Below are positions 11,530 to 23,079 of a stretch of 64,000 nucleotides of DNA, in pieces. The stretch is taken from the NCBI GenBank assembly GCA_963691815.1, contig OY829653.1, positions 27,357,653 to 27,421,652 of the forward strand, read 5' to 3'. The DNA comes from Echiichthys vipera. Its lineage: Eukaryota > Chordata > Actinopteri > Perciformes > Trachinidae. Position numbers and translations under genes: made by a program. The notes under the pieces were generated by a model that saw only the letters and a list, made by a program, of their open reading frames with translations, was not told where the DNA came from and searched no databases. The first letter of the stretch is position 1. Each line of letters opens with the position of its first letter.

Positions 11530-14500
11530 TGCATGCAGATACCCGCTACTCAGCCTCTGCCCTAATCCACAAGGTCACTCCTTGAGTGTTGATGTGAGTT
11601 CATATCTAAAGGAGGACAAACCTTATTGATTCTTCAATAAACGATCACATTTAGTTCACATTTTTATGCTATATATTTTTATGTAATATATATAATGTGT
11701 GTATTGCATGTGTATATTTAATCTCTCAGCCAGTGCAGTCAGAAATTACAATTATCTTCTATAAATAGGAGGTCCACATGCCTTTCTGCTTGCATTCAGC
11801 TGTGCAAGTATATATATATATATCACCTCATAAAATACCATGCAATCAATACCCCTCGCTCCAGTTTAAAGTGCCTTCTGTGTAACATGTGAGTGGGAAT
11901 GTCTTTAAACCTGTCAATGCAAACTTAGTTTATTTAGCATGCGATGTGTGTGAGTCCAGATTTATTCATTTTGGGCCACAGGATCATGATGTAACTCCAT
12001 TAACACAGTCTTAAGTCCAGTATATTTTAGGGCCTTCATGCAGGGTTTTTGCTCTTCGGAAACACATACTGTAGTTTAACCATGTATATTTTACATGGTG
12101 TTCATTAGTTAAAAGACTGCATATTTGCTATGTTCACCATCCTGGTGTAGCCCTTATAATTATCATGCTAACATTTGTTTTTAATTATGAGTAGGTACTG
12201 TATTTGGTCATAAACCTAGGTATTGCGAAACATCAAATTGAGGACAAATTGGGCCCAAAGTCATGAGAATATTTCTTTGAGGGATCTTAAAGGTTAAATA
12301 TGGAGAATGAGCAGAACACCGCCATCTAGTGTCCCAAAGTCTTAGTCGCAACGACAAAAATAATTCCAACATACATGTTGCCAGGTTCGTTGCCGAGTGT
12401 GTCAAGCGATCAGCCTGCACCATGTCAAATGATGAATCATACAGGGTAACCACTAATATCGACTAATCAATTAATCTTACAGCAGTATTTAATGTTAGCC
12501 AGTCTTCAACAGCCAACCCGGTCGCTATTGGCTGCTACAATGGAAAAAGAACGTGACAGAAAGTCATTGTCAAACCAGTCAAAATTTAAAAAAATATATT
12601 AATTCAGACTAAATATATGTTTATGGAAAAGCAATACTTTCATTCTGTACTCCTCAAAACGCTCCGTGGGTGTATACTTTTTTCTTTTAAATATAGCTTT
12701 TAATAAAGATTCTACAAATCCAACCTTTAAAGGAATAAATATCTGTATCAGAGTAGGATTCACCGTCTGGACTTCGTAAATGTATGTGAACGTTTTAAGA
12801 CAATCCATCCATCTAATAGATTATTTAGTCTGGTAGTGGTGCACCAACACTGCCAACCCTAGAACCATGCTGCTAAAGTCTGTTAATGTTGCACTTTTTC
12901 TTTTTTTAAAGTTTTAAATATGTGGGTGTTTAGCCAGTTGTCACACACAGCGCCTGCCTGATTAATAATTTGAGAAAACTGCTGAAATCTATAATTATCG
13001 CTTAGCACAGTTCAGTGTTGTAGAACAGTCTTTTGTGTTACTGTCCACAATAGATATACATTTAATAGCATTTGAAACCTCAGTGAGCACTAAAGATGCT
13101 GGTGGTGGAGAGAAGCAGCTCCAGATTTTCAGAACTATCCTCTTCCACTTACATTACTCTCCCAGTTCTGACCTCACCCCCTGCTCCTCCAGCCTAATTC
13201 ATGCAAATACTGATAAAAAAAAAGGGCTGTCACCATGGCCGATGAGAGAGTGAATTGAATAGAATGACTCCAATGGGGTCAAGTTATTTAACCCCTGAGT
13301 ACTCCAGTGGTGATGCAAGAGTTCCCAGTCGCTCCTTAATGATACACTGTATGTCCTGTATCTCAAAACCTTGGAGATGTACAGTTGTACAAAAACCTGA
13401 GAAATCTACATGTGGAATACTGTAAGCTGACAAGACAGATAAACTAACTCAGACAGTTTAACTGTAAAAAGAAAATGCACAAACTCATAGCTGTGTCTGG
13501 GGGTCACTTGGAGAGCCAATGTCTTTAGCTGTTTAATTAACAAGTAAGGCCCACATTCCCCGTCCCCCCTTTCTTCATCTGAAAGGAGCTGGCAGTGATG
13601 AGGCACCACTTTTCCAGGAAGACATTGTTGTCAAACCATGACACCTGATCCCAGCTTTCAGCATCCTCCAGTCCCCTCTGTACTAATTAAATGAATTTAA
13701 TTAACGGTAGGTGCACATAGAGCCTGCACACAGTTCTTCAAAAGACAAGAGCTGATGTGGTTAAAGAGCAGCTGGCACGTTGAGTTATGCATTGATGCAA
13801 TAAGCTGCTACTAGGGGCAAGAAACAAAGCTCATCTTTCCGTCAGCAGCCCTTATCATCCTTCCCGAAAGCGTGTGTTAATGGAGTGGACACAGGCTGAG
13901 AGATGGAATTAAGCGAGTTTCCAAAATTAAGGTGTTTCCAAATTAGCATCCAATAGAGCCTAAATTTGATCCTACATCCTATGTGCCAAAGGATTCATTT
14001 TACAGGCTTGCTTCAAATTAAATAAGACCTCAATGGCTCCTCTACAGAACATGGTAATTAGCCCTCTTCATGGGAAATGAAAAAAAGAGGGGGTCCCCTT
14101 TAAGGGTCAAACCAGAAAGCACCATTCAGCATGCACACTGTCATTTATCACCAGAAGAGGTGGCTTCCAAGAAAAGTGGATGAAAAGCTGATGGGATTCC
14201 CTACTGGGTTGCCCGGGCCCTGCTGGGCTGCATGGATGCTGGAAATCCCGGTCATGTGTGAGACGAGGATTTAGCGACTGGTGATAGAGGAGCTCAACTC
14301 ATCATCAGCTCTGTATTTGATTCAACTGCTGAGGATTTACAGCCATAAATCCACATTTTCCATTGAGCACAGGAAGGCACGGGCAATAAAGAAAGAGGCC
14401 CCACATTGCCATTAACCCTGATAAAGTGTGTAATTAAAAAAATCTCTTATGGGAGAGATAACCTAAAGTGCTATAACATAAAAATCAATTTGACACACCA

Positions 14501-15923
14501 CGCTAGAGAAAAACAGTCAACATTTAATCTCAACTTGAGATTTAACTTTACAGCCTAGGCCTTGAGGCAGCTTTCATTATTCATTTGTCATGTAGGTGAT
14601 CCACAGCTATGGAAACAAAACCCCTTGTTTTCTTGAAGGTTATGACAGCGTCAGAGAGCAGGGATGCTGTTTACTGTCTATCAGAAAGAGAGAGGAGAGG
14701 ATAATAGGCTGTGATCTCTCACTCCTCTTCCTGGGCCTGTTTGTAAGTTGTGTGTACGAGGCGTATTTGGGATGCAATCTGCCACAAACCCAGGGAAACC
14801 AGAGACCTTTAAGACACAGAGAGCCTTTATCCAGAAGAGCTTCACCAACAGCGGGGCAGGGAGGCAGAAAGAAGAACTTTTGACCTTAACCTAACTGTCA
14901 AAGTGAAGCGATGCCATTTTTACTTATCAGTGTCATAATGGTCTGACGGTGTAAAGAGAAGGTGAAAATTATGATTAACATACAGTAGATCCTAATTTTA
15001 CTATTACCCAGACGTATAAGGATTGGATGGCTGGAAAAGATTATTATTACTGACATTATTCTGGACCTTTTAGGTCTGCTGTACCACCACAGTACTATCA
15101 GAAAAGCTCAATCATTCCTTCATGGACACCACCCATGATATTCCAAATGGGTTGATTCACCTGAATTTATAATTGGATGCTATTCAATACCTTTCATAAA
15201 ATTATCCTTAATTATGTGTCAAATAATACATTCAATACATCAATAATAATAATCATTTTACTCAATTTCCTTGTGGGAGTCATCCCAAAGGATCAGTGAA
15301 GAGAAGTCTAAGTCTAAAAGTGGGTAATGTTACCAACATACAGTACAGTATACATATAGTGATGCTGGGATTCCCTCTTATCTCTTATCTTGGTGTACTT
15401 TCTGATTAGAAATTTTTATTACACTATTTATGTTGTGAATGTAATTAAATGACAGATTAAAGAATTTGACACACATGAGTTTACAATGGTATATACACTT
15501 GCCACACCTTAGCCTCATTAGAGTTTTTGATTGTATAGATTTTATTCATATAATGGAGATTACAAAGCAGGCATCATAATTGTAAAACTTTGTGGAAGTC
15601 ATCGATTAAATCAATAATGACAGACAGTTTTGTGAGCTACCCATAAGAATTGAACCAGATTCTGAATACAAAGTCCATTCAGAAGCTGTTTTGAAACTTT
15701 TGATCGCATCACACCATCTTCCCTAAGTAAGCCCTTCTTTAAATAAACTCCATCTGCTGAGTGTGATACGGTCGAAAGCTCCAGGGCAGCTACTGAATGG
15801 ACCCTGTGGAATCGCTGCTGTGAGATCAAAATAAATATCATGTATCATCCGGGCATCGTCTGATGTAGTTGATTTTTAAATGTAACTTCAACGTTTTGCA
15901 GCACATTTATGCAAACATGCACA

Positions 15924-15945
15924 TTTATTGAAGTGATGATTTATT
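15924..15945 (-). promoter_or_regulatory. Two polyadenylation signals AATAAA
   Basis: AATAAA reads on the minus strand at 15929-15924 and 15945-15940, about 125-145 bases after the stop at 16068. This supports a 3' terminal exon there. Confidence 0.6.
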
Positions 15946-16067
15946 CTTATTTAGGGTTTCCTGGTTCATAAGATATTAATTTACAAATTGACTGGTATAA
16001 CCGTCCATTAGAGGCTCCCAGTGTTCATGGGGAAAACAGTTTAAGATGTGCCAGTGCATGCCTTGTG

Positions 16068-16223
16068 TTAAGGAGCAGGTGTGTCTCTCTCCTGTGTAAT
16101 GTTAAAGGGTCTGTATATGGGGGGCTGCTGAGGGATGTCATTCATGCAGCTAACTAACGAGTCCCTCAGGCCCAGACTGAAACCAGCAGTGCAGCAGACT
16201 AACAGCATTACCATGACAAAGGT
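16068..16223 (-). CDS. Small gene last exon: transmembrane segment and tail
   Basis: Acceptor GACCACAG after a pyrimidine-rich tract, stop TAA at 16068-16070; 156 bp, phase 0. It encodes TFVMVMLLVCCTAGFSLGL and then a polar tail with QQPPIYRPFNITQ. Two AATAAA signals follow. Confidence 0.5.
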   Translation of the reverse strand, partial: TFVMVMLLVCCTAGFSLGLRDSLVSCMNDIPQQPPIYRPFNITQERDTPAP

Positions 16224-19200
16224 CTGTGGTCGGATGCAGTATGATAAAGGCATGGTAGAGATGAAAAAAAGACACCCCCTTATTTCACACACTCTCACTG
16301 GGGGTCACACTAAAGCTTTCCAAAGCATTTGAGCTTCCATGACGTGAAAAGACATGCCTGTGCATCTTACATGTCAGTCCCCAGGGAAACAGTGGCTTCA
16401 TTCAAATGGAGACAAAATATAGCATGGAAAAATAATTTGTAACTAAGAAGAACATTCTGTGTTAAGTCATGGTTTCTCTTCCTGAGATGGTAAGCAGTAA
16501 GTTTCTTCAAAGGTCATACGGGTTCAAACACATCGTATTTTATCTCTCAGGCCTCTTTTTAACCATGCAATCAATTAATGGCTCAAACATTCAGTCAGGA
16601 CAATGGAACACATCCATTTCAATTGACCATATAACTAAATCAATCAAAATCAATTTCTACGATAACAATAAAAACATAAAACACTCTTGATCCTTTTGTG
16701 TAACTGATTCAGAGCTCATTGAAGAAGGTGCAGTCACCCTTCACTAAGGATATTTAAATAAATTATTACCGCACCATCTCGCTGCACTATGGTACTATAG
16801 TATAGCATGTTAATGTTTTCTGCTAAAATTACTTTCATTTGGTGCTGTACAATAGATTAAGCTCAATGAAAATGTTTCTTAAAAGAAGGCTGAATCAATT
16901 ATTTCAGTACCAATTAACAATGGCCCACAAGTTTCATTTTTCAATTGTACGAATTAGCAAAATGTAATCATCAAAATCAGAGTTGAATGCAAACATGTCT
17001 CAAAGGCCAAGCTGCTCTGGAGATGAATCTGATTGGTTAAGTTATAGCTGATGGGAGTAACATAAACGCAACAGGTATAATGGCCATTGGGACATTGACT
17101 GAGTTGACATTAGTAATGCTAGTGCTAAGGTTAGCTAAACCTGCTGTGACCACATGTAAACATTTTTGAGTTTTTTCACGTTGCCATTCATGTTGGTCAT
17201 TCAACAAGTGCTTAGCTCCTCCTTAAGTTGCCCAGAGATTTTGAAACCCATTTGGTGACACACTTTCTTGCTGCAGCTTTGACACATCTTTGAATAAATA
17301 TTGGTCCAAATGTTTGTATGACAAAATCTACAGTTAGTCTAGTTCAATAAATGCCCCCACAGTCAGATCTGAGTGTGCTTACCGTAAAGATCATGCTTTT
17401 CTTTTTTTCTAACCCCTTGGCCCTTCCTCCCATCTGAGTCTAATGTCTTTTCAGAGTGTGTGCTCGTGTGTGAAGAGGGCCTCCAGCGCCAAGCACTTCT
17501 CTAGCCTGGCTGTCCGGGCCAGGCACAATGGATGCTGATTCCCCAGCCCTTCTATCCCCCTGTGGTCTAAAGAAGTTTCTCGGCAGGAGTCGAGGAGGAC
17601 CACCTCAGTATCCGTCTGAGTATGTCGGACATTGAAAAACCTCAACAATCCCTTTCCTCTTTTTTGATATGCTCAATTAACTCAAGTGTCTGTGTACTGA
17701 CTAGCATGACTCATTGCTTCATCCATCTCCTATTTCTTGTTTTTTGTTGCTCTCTTTCTATCATATTATATTCTTTACAGGTTCCAGTTTTATAATTGTT
17801 CAATTTGATAAGATCTCAATCTGCATTGATCTCCAGGGAAGGAAGGATGTCACATTAATGCAATAGGATGGTGTAACTACAGGTCTATCGTAATATATTC
17901 TTTACAGGTTCCAGTTTTATAATTGTTCAAATTTGATAAGATCTAAATCTGCGTTATCTCCTGGGAAAGTAGGATGTTGCATTAATGCAATAGGATGGTG
18001 TAACTACAGGTTATTCATGAGGAAAATTGAATGGAAACAGAAAAAATAGAAGGAAATAATAGAAACAACAATTCAAACTATAATAAGAATGTATAAGGAT
18101 ACTTATAGATGCAGTCATTCCATCACAGGTATAGTAAATCACAAGTAAGATAAAGCATTAGACATTATTTTCCTCCACAGACATGGATTGTAAAGCATCT
18201 CTGTAATGCATGGTTTACCTGCACCATGGGGACGGTGGAATGAGGTTGAACACAACTCACTGACTTTATTTGAAAAAAAAAAACAATAATAAAAACTTTA
18301 TTTCCTCACTACCCATGCAGTTGCAGTTGAACCACAATTATAGTGCGATTTCTTTTCACTTACTGTGCAAGATCTTCAAGTGGAGTGTTTTCAGTCTGTT
18401 TGTTTACTGTCTCACCTCAAAAGGATCCATTGTTATCCTTCTGGGTTTCTTTTAGGCATGCTAGCAATGGGCTGCCTGTGGGAATATGGGAACGTGACAT
18501 TTGGTACAGACACCCATGATTTTAGTGATCCACATTGCATAGTGTCACCATGAGATTGACATTTGCAGTTTTGAGTGCAATGTCGTCCACAATCACCATG
18601 GAATTTTGAGACTTTCACGTACCTGAAGGGCTAGGTTTTTTTTCTAGCAGTCATACTTTGGCTCATGATCAAATACCTGCAGAAACTAGCCTCAGCTGTA
18701 TTTTGTTTGCCTTCAGAAGAACCGTAGTTGATAGACACACTTAATGAGAGAACGGAACGAGCAGAGACATGACGGATGGATTTCTCTCATGTAGAATCCT
18801 TGGTTGGATACACTGAGAAACTACGTCACAGAAGTTTGAATGATACAAATAATATCATAAGAAAATATAATAAAAACACCTATAACTTCTTTTTTAGACT
18901 GAAGCAGCCTGATTATATTCAGTGGGGGGGAAAAAATGTCATCATCTAAGTAGATTAATGGATAAAACACATGCATTACTTTTCTTACAACTTTAACATG
19001 GGAGATGGTGAAACAGAAAAATGTGTTGCCTAAAAGGTAGAGACAACAGAAGGCAGACAGGCAGTAAACCCAACTAACCCTGAGGTCCAGAGGAGGCAGC
19101 CTCATCTCCATGCTCCTCAGCCACTGTCTCAGTGCTATGATTTGACCCCTGAACTCACACTGCCATTGACTCAAGTCCTCCACGTCCCTCCTAAAACAGA

Positions 19201-22200
19201 GAGAAGTAATACAAAGTGAAATAACTTAAATTATCTTTCACAATCACATATATTAAGCATAGTGAGTAAAATGGAACACATTCACTAAAATGATAGCCAG
19301 GCAACTGGGTCATTTAATAATCACTTAGTATGAATTTGGTTTATGTTTTTTTTTCTGCAATGTATCTATATTTTTGTACCGTCTGAAGCTAGCTGTGAAA
19401 TATCACATTGCATCAATAGTGATTCAGTGTATTTGTGGAATTACTTTAGGGCTCTGGATTAAAGAAATGTCTACTTTAGTGTTGAAATCGGAATGATTGA
19501 CTTTAAAATCATGACCTGCACTACAGCAGGACTACAGTAAAACAAAGCTTACAAGAATGATTATTCGTATCAAAAGATAATATAACCAGAGCTTAGAAAA
19601 ATATCTCATTAGGGAGGCATCTGCTCTCGCTCTGTCCACTGGGCTGGGAACCTGGTTTTCTTCTTTCAATTAGATGTTTTACACTGTGCGATCACTTCAT
19701 AATCCATAGCTCTCTTTGTGGTGCTGGCAGATGCAGACGCACCGGTCTACAAAGCTGATACAATTGACCAACTGTCATCACAGGCTGTTTTCCTTTAATC
19801 TGACTGTGGGTAGCCACTTTCAATCAAGCAGGTCTCACTTGGATTACAGTATTTGCTTCAAATATAAATAGGTCAAATCCACGTGTGGTGAACCATTAGT
19901 GTTTATACTGGACATGATCTGAAAGTGCTCATTTACTTTTTCTGAAAGATTGACTGTGTACAAATGTTATAATTTGTCACTTAATCGAGGATGCAAGTTA
20001 AATAAGGAAGAATGAATGACAATCTTACACATTAGCATACCCGTATCTCTGATCCTGTGATGGAGGTGTTGGTGATTCAAACAAAGCACTTCCTTTATCC
20101 TGCAATGGACCATTGGAAGAAAAATAAAAAGATCTTGCAATATTGGGTTTCACTAATTTATAGCATTTAAAGCTGCTGTACTTAATGTACACTAGAGATG
20201 CACCGAATAATTTTATTCCGAACCAATCTGATATAATGCCGATACCAGATGCCGATCTGATCCTCCTGTTGAATGAATGAACCGTGTACCTTGCCATGTG
20301 AGTGAAGGCATCAGGCTTGACATAAACATTTAGCCGTGTTAAAAAAAGTTAACAATTTAACACAGATATAAAACTTTATATTATTTATTAACAAAAAACA
20401 AAGTGCACATTAGCAGCAAAAATAAATAAATAACACTTCCATGTAAAGTGCACTGCAAACTGCAAAGCATAAAAACCTAAACGGTGTTGAAAACATAGAA
20501 CTGAAGTAACTAGATCACTGTAACCGTATTGCTGTGTATATTAATACAAAAGAAATTACTGGATCGGAATGCTGGAACAGCCTCATTCCAGCTAATTAGT
20601 CAACATCGGAGCCGATATCCGATCCAGGTATCGAATCGGTGTATCTCTACTGTATACAGGATATGATGATGCAAGTGTTTTTACACTCCCTTCTCGGGGT
20701 TCTTACCTCCCTGTCTTCAGCCTCTGATGCGGGGACCGCTGGGAGGGAAAGGGTCAGATCAGAGAAGTCAGGGGAGCTGAGTGAAGAATTCTGCGCTGTG
20801 AGTGCCCAATTTCTTCGGTTGGCAGGCTCTTCTATCAAATGTTCTATCTAATGTTGGCACACAGAGCAAAATATGTCTGCATCTGGTATTAGGAATGGGG
20901 CGTCGGTCCACATGCAAACCACTAATGTCCAATGGCGTGGTGATTTCCAATAAGAATCTAAGTGGTGTTTCAGGGTCTTTAACACGCTGATTAGGTCATT
21001 TTGTGGGTATTCTGTAGGTGGTATTCTATCATCAGCATACAAAAACCTAGTCAGATCCTCATTAATATGACTTATACCTAATTATTATTGTAAATGGTCC
21101 TCAGTGGGTTTATAACATGACCACGTGGGCAGGGGTTGGACTAAGTAGCAGTGTTTCACTGGATTTACTCGCTTCCTTAGGGATGAACGGACAGTCTAAC
21201 ACTGCCCTCCTGTGGTCTACTCCTATACTGCCTTTTCCAGAGGGAGTGTTAATACCACAGTGGAGCTACTAGGTTGATTTAACACTAATCACTCAACATT
21301 TGGAACAAATGGTATTACCATTCATACACACTATGTGCAGGGCATCAAGCTATTACTATACTTTCTATATTTCTCAAATAAAAACACAGAAACGTATTGC
21401 TGCTCTATAACTGTTGTGCATTAAGAAGATGGAATATAGGCATTATGTGAAGTGCCTTATTTTTGATTTTCTAGTGTGTCATTAAGTCAGCAACACTGAA
21501 AACATCTAACCCTTAAAAAGCTTCAGATTCTTGGGCATTAATGATGTATGAATGACAAGAGGGCCTCTTCAGAGCATATTTATTTACAACATAGTGTTAA
21601 TGTTCAGAACATACAACAGTATCAACTCACCACATCATTCAAAGCAAAATATGCCCCATATGCAAAATGAACCAGTTAGTTTGGTGAATTTATATATTGC
21701 TAAATTGAAAATCAGCACAGCGACGGTTGCAGGTGTCTTCATTTTATATTAACACCCCCCCCCAAAAAAAAAAAACCAAACCCTGTTAAATTGTGAATTT
21801 AGTCAAACATGCAAGGCAAAGTCATGATGTATCAAAAACTTGAAAAAGATTTACAGAAATCAAACACTTTAAAGATACATCCCAGAAATACTTGCTGCGG
21901 AAAAACAACTATGCAAAATAAAGCTTGAAGCTCAAAATGTCAACTGAAATTAGTTAATTTGAGATAATACATTCTTCCAATGTTGCACTGTATCAAACAT
22001 GTCAATTCTCTAAATGCATCTTTTTTAGCACTTTGGTAGGACTGAATTTACAGAAAAAAATTATACAAAAATATATTCAGTGGACTTATGAGCAGCTAAA
22101 TGGAGATGTGCTGATCTACCACTGCAATGATCACAATTTAAATGAAAGAATACAGATGTGTGTGCGATTTTGGAGTGTTCTCTAAAAAATCTGAATATGA

Positions 22201-22909
22201 AAACAAAAATATCACTGTTAGCATCAAGTAATAAATATATGAAAAAATGTAATGAATGAAGATGTGTTCCTAGAAAGGTTTCCCAAGATGGTGTCAGGTT
22301 GACTCAGCCTCAGCTTTCTTCAAATGTGATGTGCAATGGAACAAAGGACATACTCAATGGCAGATCTAGAAATAAAAGAAAAGAACTATGAATTAAAATC
22401 AAAATAAGCCGAACCATGCAGGGAGAAAAAAAAAAAAAAATCTTCATAAAACATAGCTTCATCTTTTTGCAAATTAAATGAGAATGACATGATATTTCAT
22501 TAACAGTTAAACACTGTACCTGTCTAACTGTGTGAGGATGACATGGACTCACACATCCATCCAAGTTGAAGGGATCGAATGTTTCGGCCAGCTGAGAATC
22601 TGTGCTCATATGTTGGATTCTGAGAGACTGAGGCAGCTGTCAAAAACAAGAGGATAAACAACTATAAATCAGCAATAATAAGAATTTTGAATAGAAATAG
22701 TTATCTAGTGATATCACAGTGGTATTGTGTGGGGAAGGGCAAACATTGCAATATTAATTACATAGGCTTTGAGATGTGGTCAAAATCAACTGAAAAAAAT
22801 CAGAAGACAAAACCAACATAAGGAAAACATAAAAGCAATTTCAACTTACAGGAACCAAAATAACAGGACGCAGGTCTGTATGGGACAGCAGGATCAAGTC
22901 TGACATCAT
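16068..22909 (-). CDS. Unnamed small gene: spectrin-like helix plus C-terminal membrane anchor
   Basis: Seven exons with consistent phases (22850-22934, 22520-22636, 20707-20847, 20041-20099, 19079-19190, 17383-17439, 16068-16223) would encode about 233 residues from the first of two adjacent ATGs at 22909. After a Ser/Pro-rich N-terminal half comes DLSQWQCEFRGQIIALRQWL, a spectrin-like helix. Next are a basic patch (LEKKKSM), a hydrophobic segment (FVMVMLLVCCTAGFSLGL) and a 33-residue tail with one NIT glycosylation sequon. The layout recalls KASH-type nesprins, but the C-terminus ends DTPAP rather than PPPX, so I do not name it. The gene sits between plectin and the spectrin-rod gene on the same strand. 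A TATA-like box and poly(A) signals frame it. The exon chain is inferred; the first exon and the 17.4-kb exon are the weakest. Confidence 0.45.
16224..17382 (-). other. Intron of small gene
   Basis: AT-rich; nothing further identified. Confidence 0.4.
17383..17439 (-). CDS. Small gene candidate exon 6 (basic juxtamembrane)
   Basis: A strong donor TTTACG/GTAAGC is preceded by a modest acceptor ATTAG; 57 bp, phase 0, encoding TQMGGRAKGLEKKKSMIFT. A longer exon from an upstream AG is open in another frame but would not match the phase of the membrane exon. Confidence 0.35.
17440..19078 (-). other. Intron of small gene
   Basis: It contains a tandem duplication (17765-18010) and low-complexity A/T. 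No supported exon found. Confidence 0.4.
17765..18010. repeat. Tandem duplication, two copies of about 120 bp
   Basis: TTCTTTACAGGTTCCAGTTT recurs at 17771 and 17898 (period 127). Both copies end with CAATAGGATGGTGTAACTAC. The copies differ by a few substitutions and small indels. Confidence 0.92.
19079..19190 (-). CDS. Small gene exon 5: spectrin-like helix
   Basis: Acceptor TTTTAG, donor CTCAGG/GTTAGT; 112 bp, phase 2 in and phase 0 out. It encodes RDVEDLSQWQCEFRGQ and then IIALRQWLRSMEMRLPPLD, with the Trp spacing of a spectrin helix A. Confidence 0.6.
19191..20040 (-). other. Intron of small gene
   Basis: AT-rich; nothing identified. Confidence 0.4.
20041..20099 (-). CDS. Small gene exon 4
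   Basis: Acceptor CATTGCAG, donor TACGG/GTATGC; 59 bp, phase 0 in and phase 2 out. It encodes the Pro/Ser-rich DKGSALFESPTPPSQDQRY. The phase matches both neighbours. Confidence 0.55.
20193..20649. mobile_element. Non-autonomous hAT-type element (457 bp)
   Basis: The terminal inverted repeats start TAGAGATGCACCGA on the left and, reverse-complemented, TAGAGATACACCGA on the right. The flanks ATGTACAC and CTGTATAC are a degraded 8-bp target duplication (6 of 8 match). It fills most of the intron between small-gene exons 3 and 4. No transposase coding seen. Confidence 0.85.
20707..20847 (-). CDS. Small gene exon 3
   Basis: Acceptor CATTAG, donor GAG/GTAAGA; 141 bp, phase 0 at both ends. It encodes a Ser/Pro/Leu-rich segment with IEEPANRRNWALTAQNSS and SSPDFSDLTLSLPAVPASEA, likely disordered. 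Confidence 0.55.
20848..22519 (-). other. Intron of small gene
   Basis: AT-rich, with poly-C/poly-A at 21753-21775. An alternative terminal exon near 22365 with AATAAA at 21584-21579 is possible but weak. Confidence 0.35.
22520..22636 (-). CDS. Small gene exon 2
   Basis: Acceptor TTTTTGACAG, donor CAG/GTACAG; 117 bp, phase 0 at both ends. It encodes LPQSLRIQHMSTDSQLAETF and then DPFNLDGCVSPCHPHTVRQ. Not recognised. Confidence 0.55.
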
Positions 22910-22934
22910 CTTGGGATTAACCAGGAACACTTGC
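22850..22934 (-). CDS. Small gene exon 1 (start uncertain)
   Basis: Donor CCT/GTAAGT at 22849. The open frame includes two adjacent ATGs at 22909 and 22906 (MMSDLILLSHTDLRPVILVP). An acceptor-like CAG precedes 22934, so it could instead be an internal exon joined to something upstream. Confidence 0.45.
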
Positions 22935-22943
22935 CTGATGGTG

Positions 22944-22951
22944 TATATAAA
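22944..22951 (-). promoter_or_regulatory. TATA-like box of the small gene
   Basis: CTTTATATACAC on the minus strand lies about 35-40 bases before the ATG at 22909. Confidence 0.3.
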
Positions 22952-23079
22952 GAATCTAAAACTTGGAGTGTGTAAAATAATGGTGTAATGAACCGAAAAT
23001 ATGCAAAAGTCCACTAAATATAGGTATAAAAAAAGACAGATATTAAACTGGTTTCAGAATGGTCTGCATAATTTTAATT

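Larger units (their letters stand above)
10701..15920. other. Intergenic stretch between the rod gene and the small tail-anchored gene
   Basis: No supported gene. 11.6-13.5 kb is AT-rich. 13.6-14.5 kb is less repetitive, with homeobox-like TTAATTAA and E-box CAGCTG strings, and may be a conserved regulatory block. The + ORF at 14596-14883 has no splice or homology support. Confidence 0.5.

Noticed and set aside
14596..14883. Plus-strand ORF of 95 codons
   Set aside because: No family resemblance and no splice or promoter support; it lies in intergenic DNA.
17456..17541. Plus-strand terminal exon after a strong pyrimidine tract (ends RARHNGC)
   Set aside because: The pyrimidine tract equals the Lys/Gly-rich minus-strand codons of the candidate small-gene exon; no upstream plus-strand exons found.
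22310..22365. Minus-strand terminal exon adding ICH and a stop after the exon at 22520
   Set aside because: The acceptor looks usable, but it would truncate the phase-consistent chain. Kept only as a possible alternative end.
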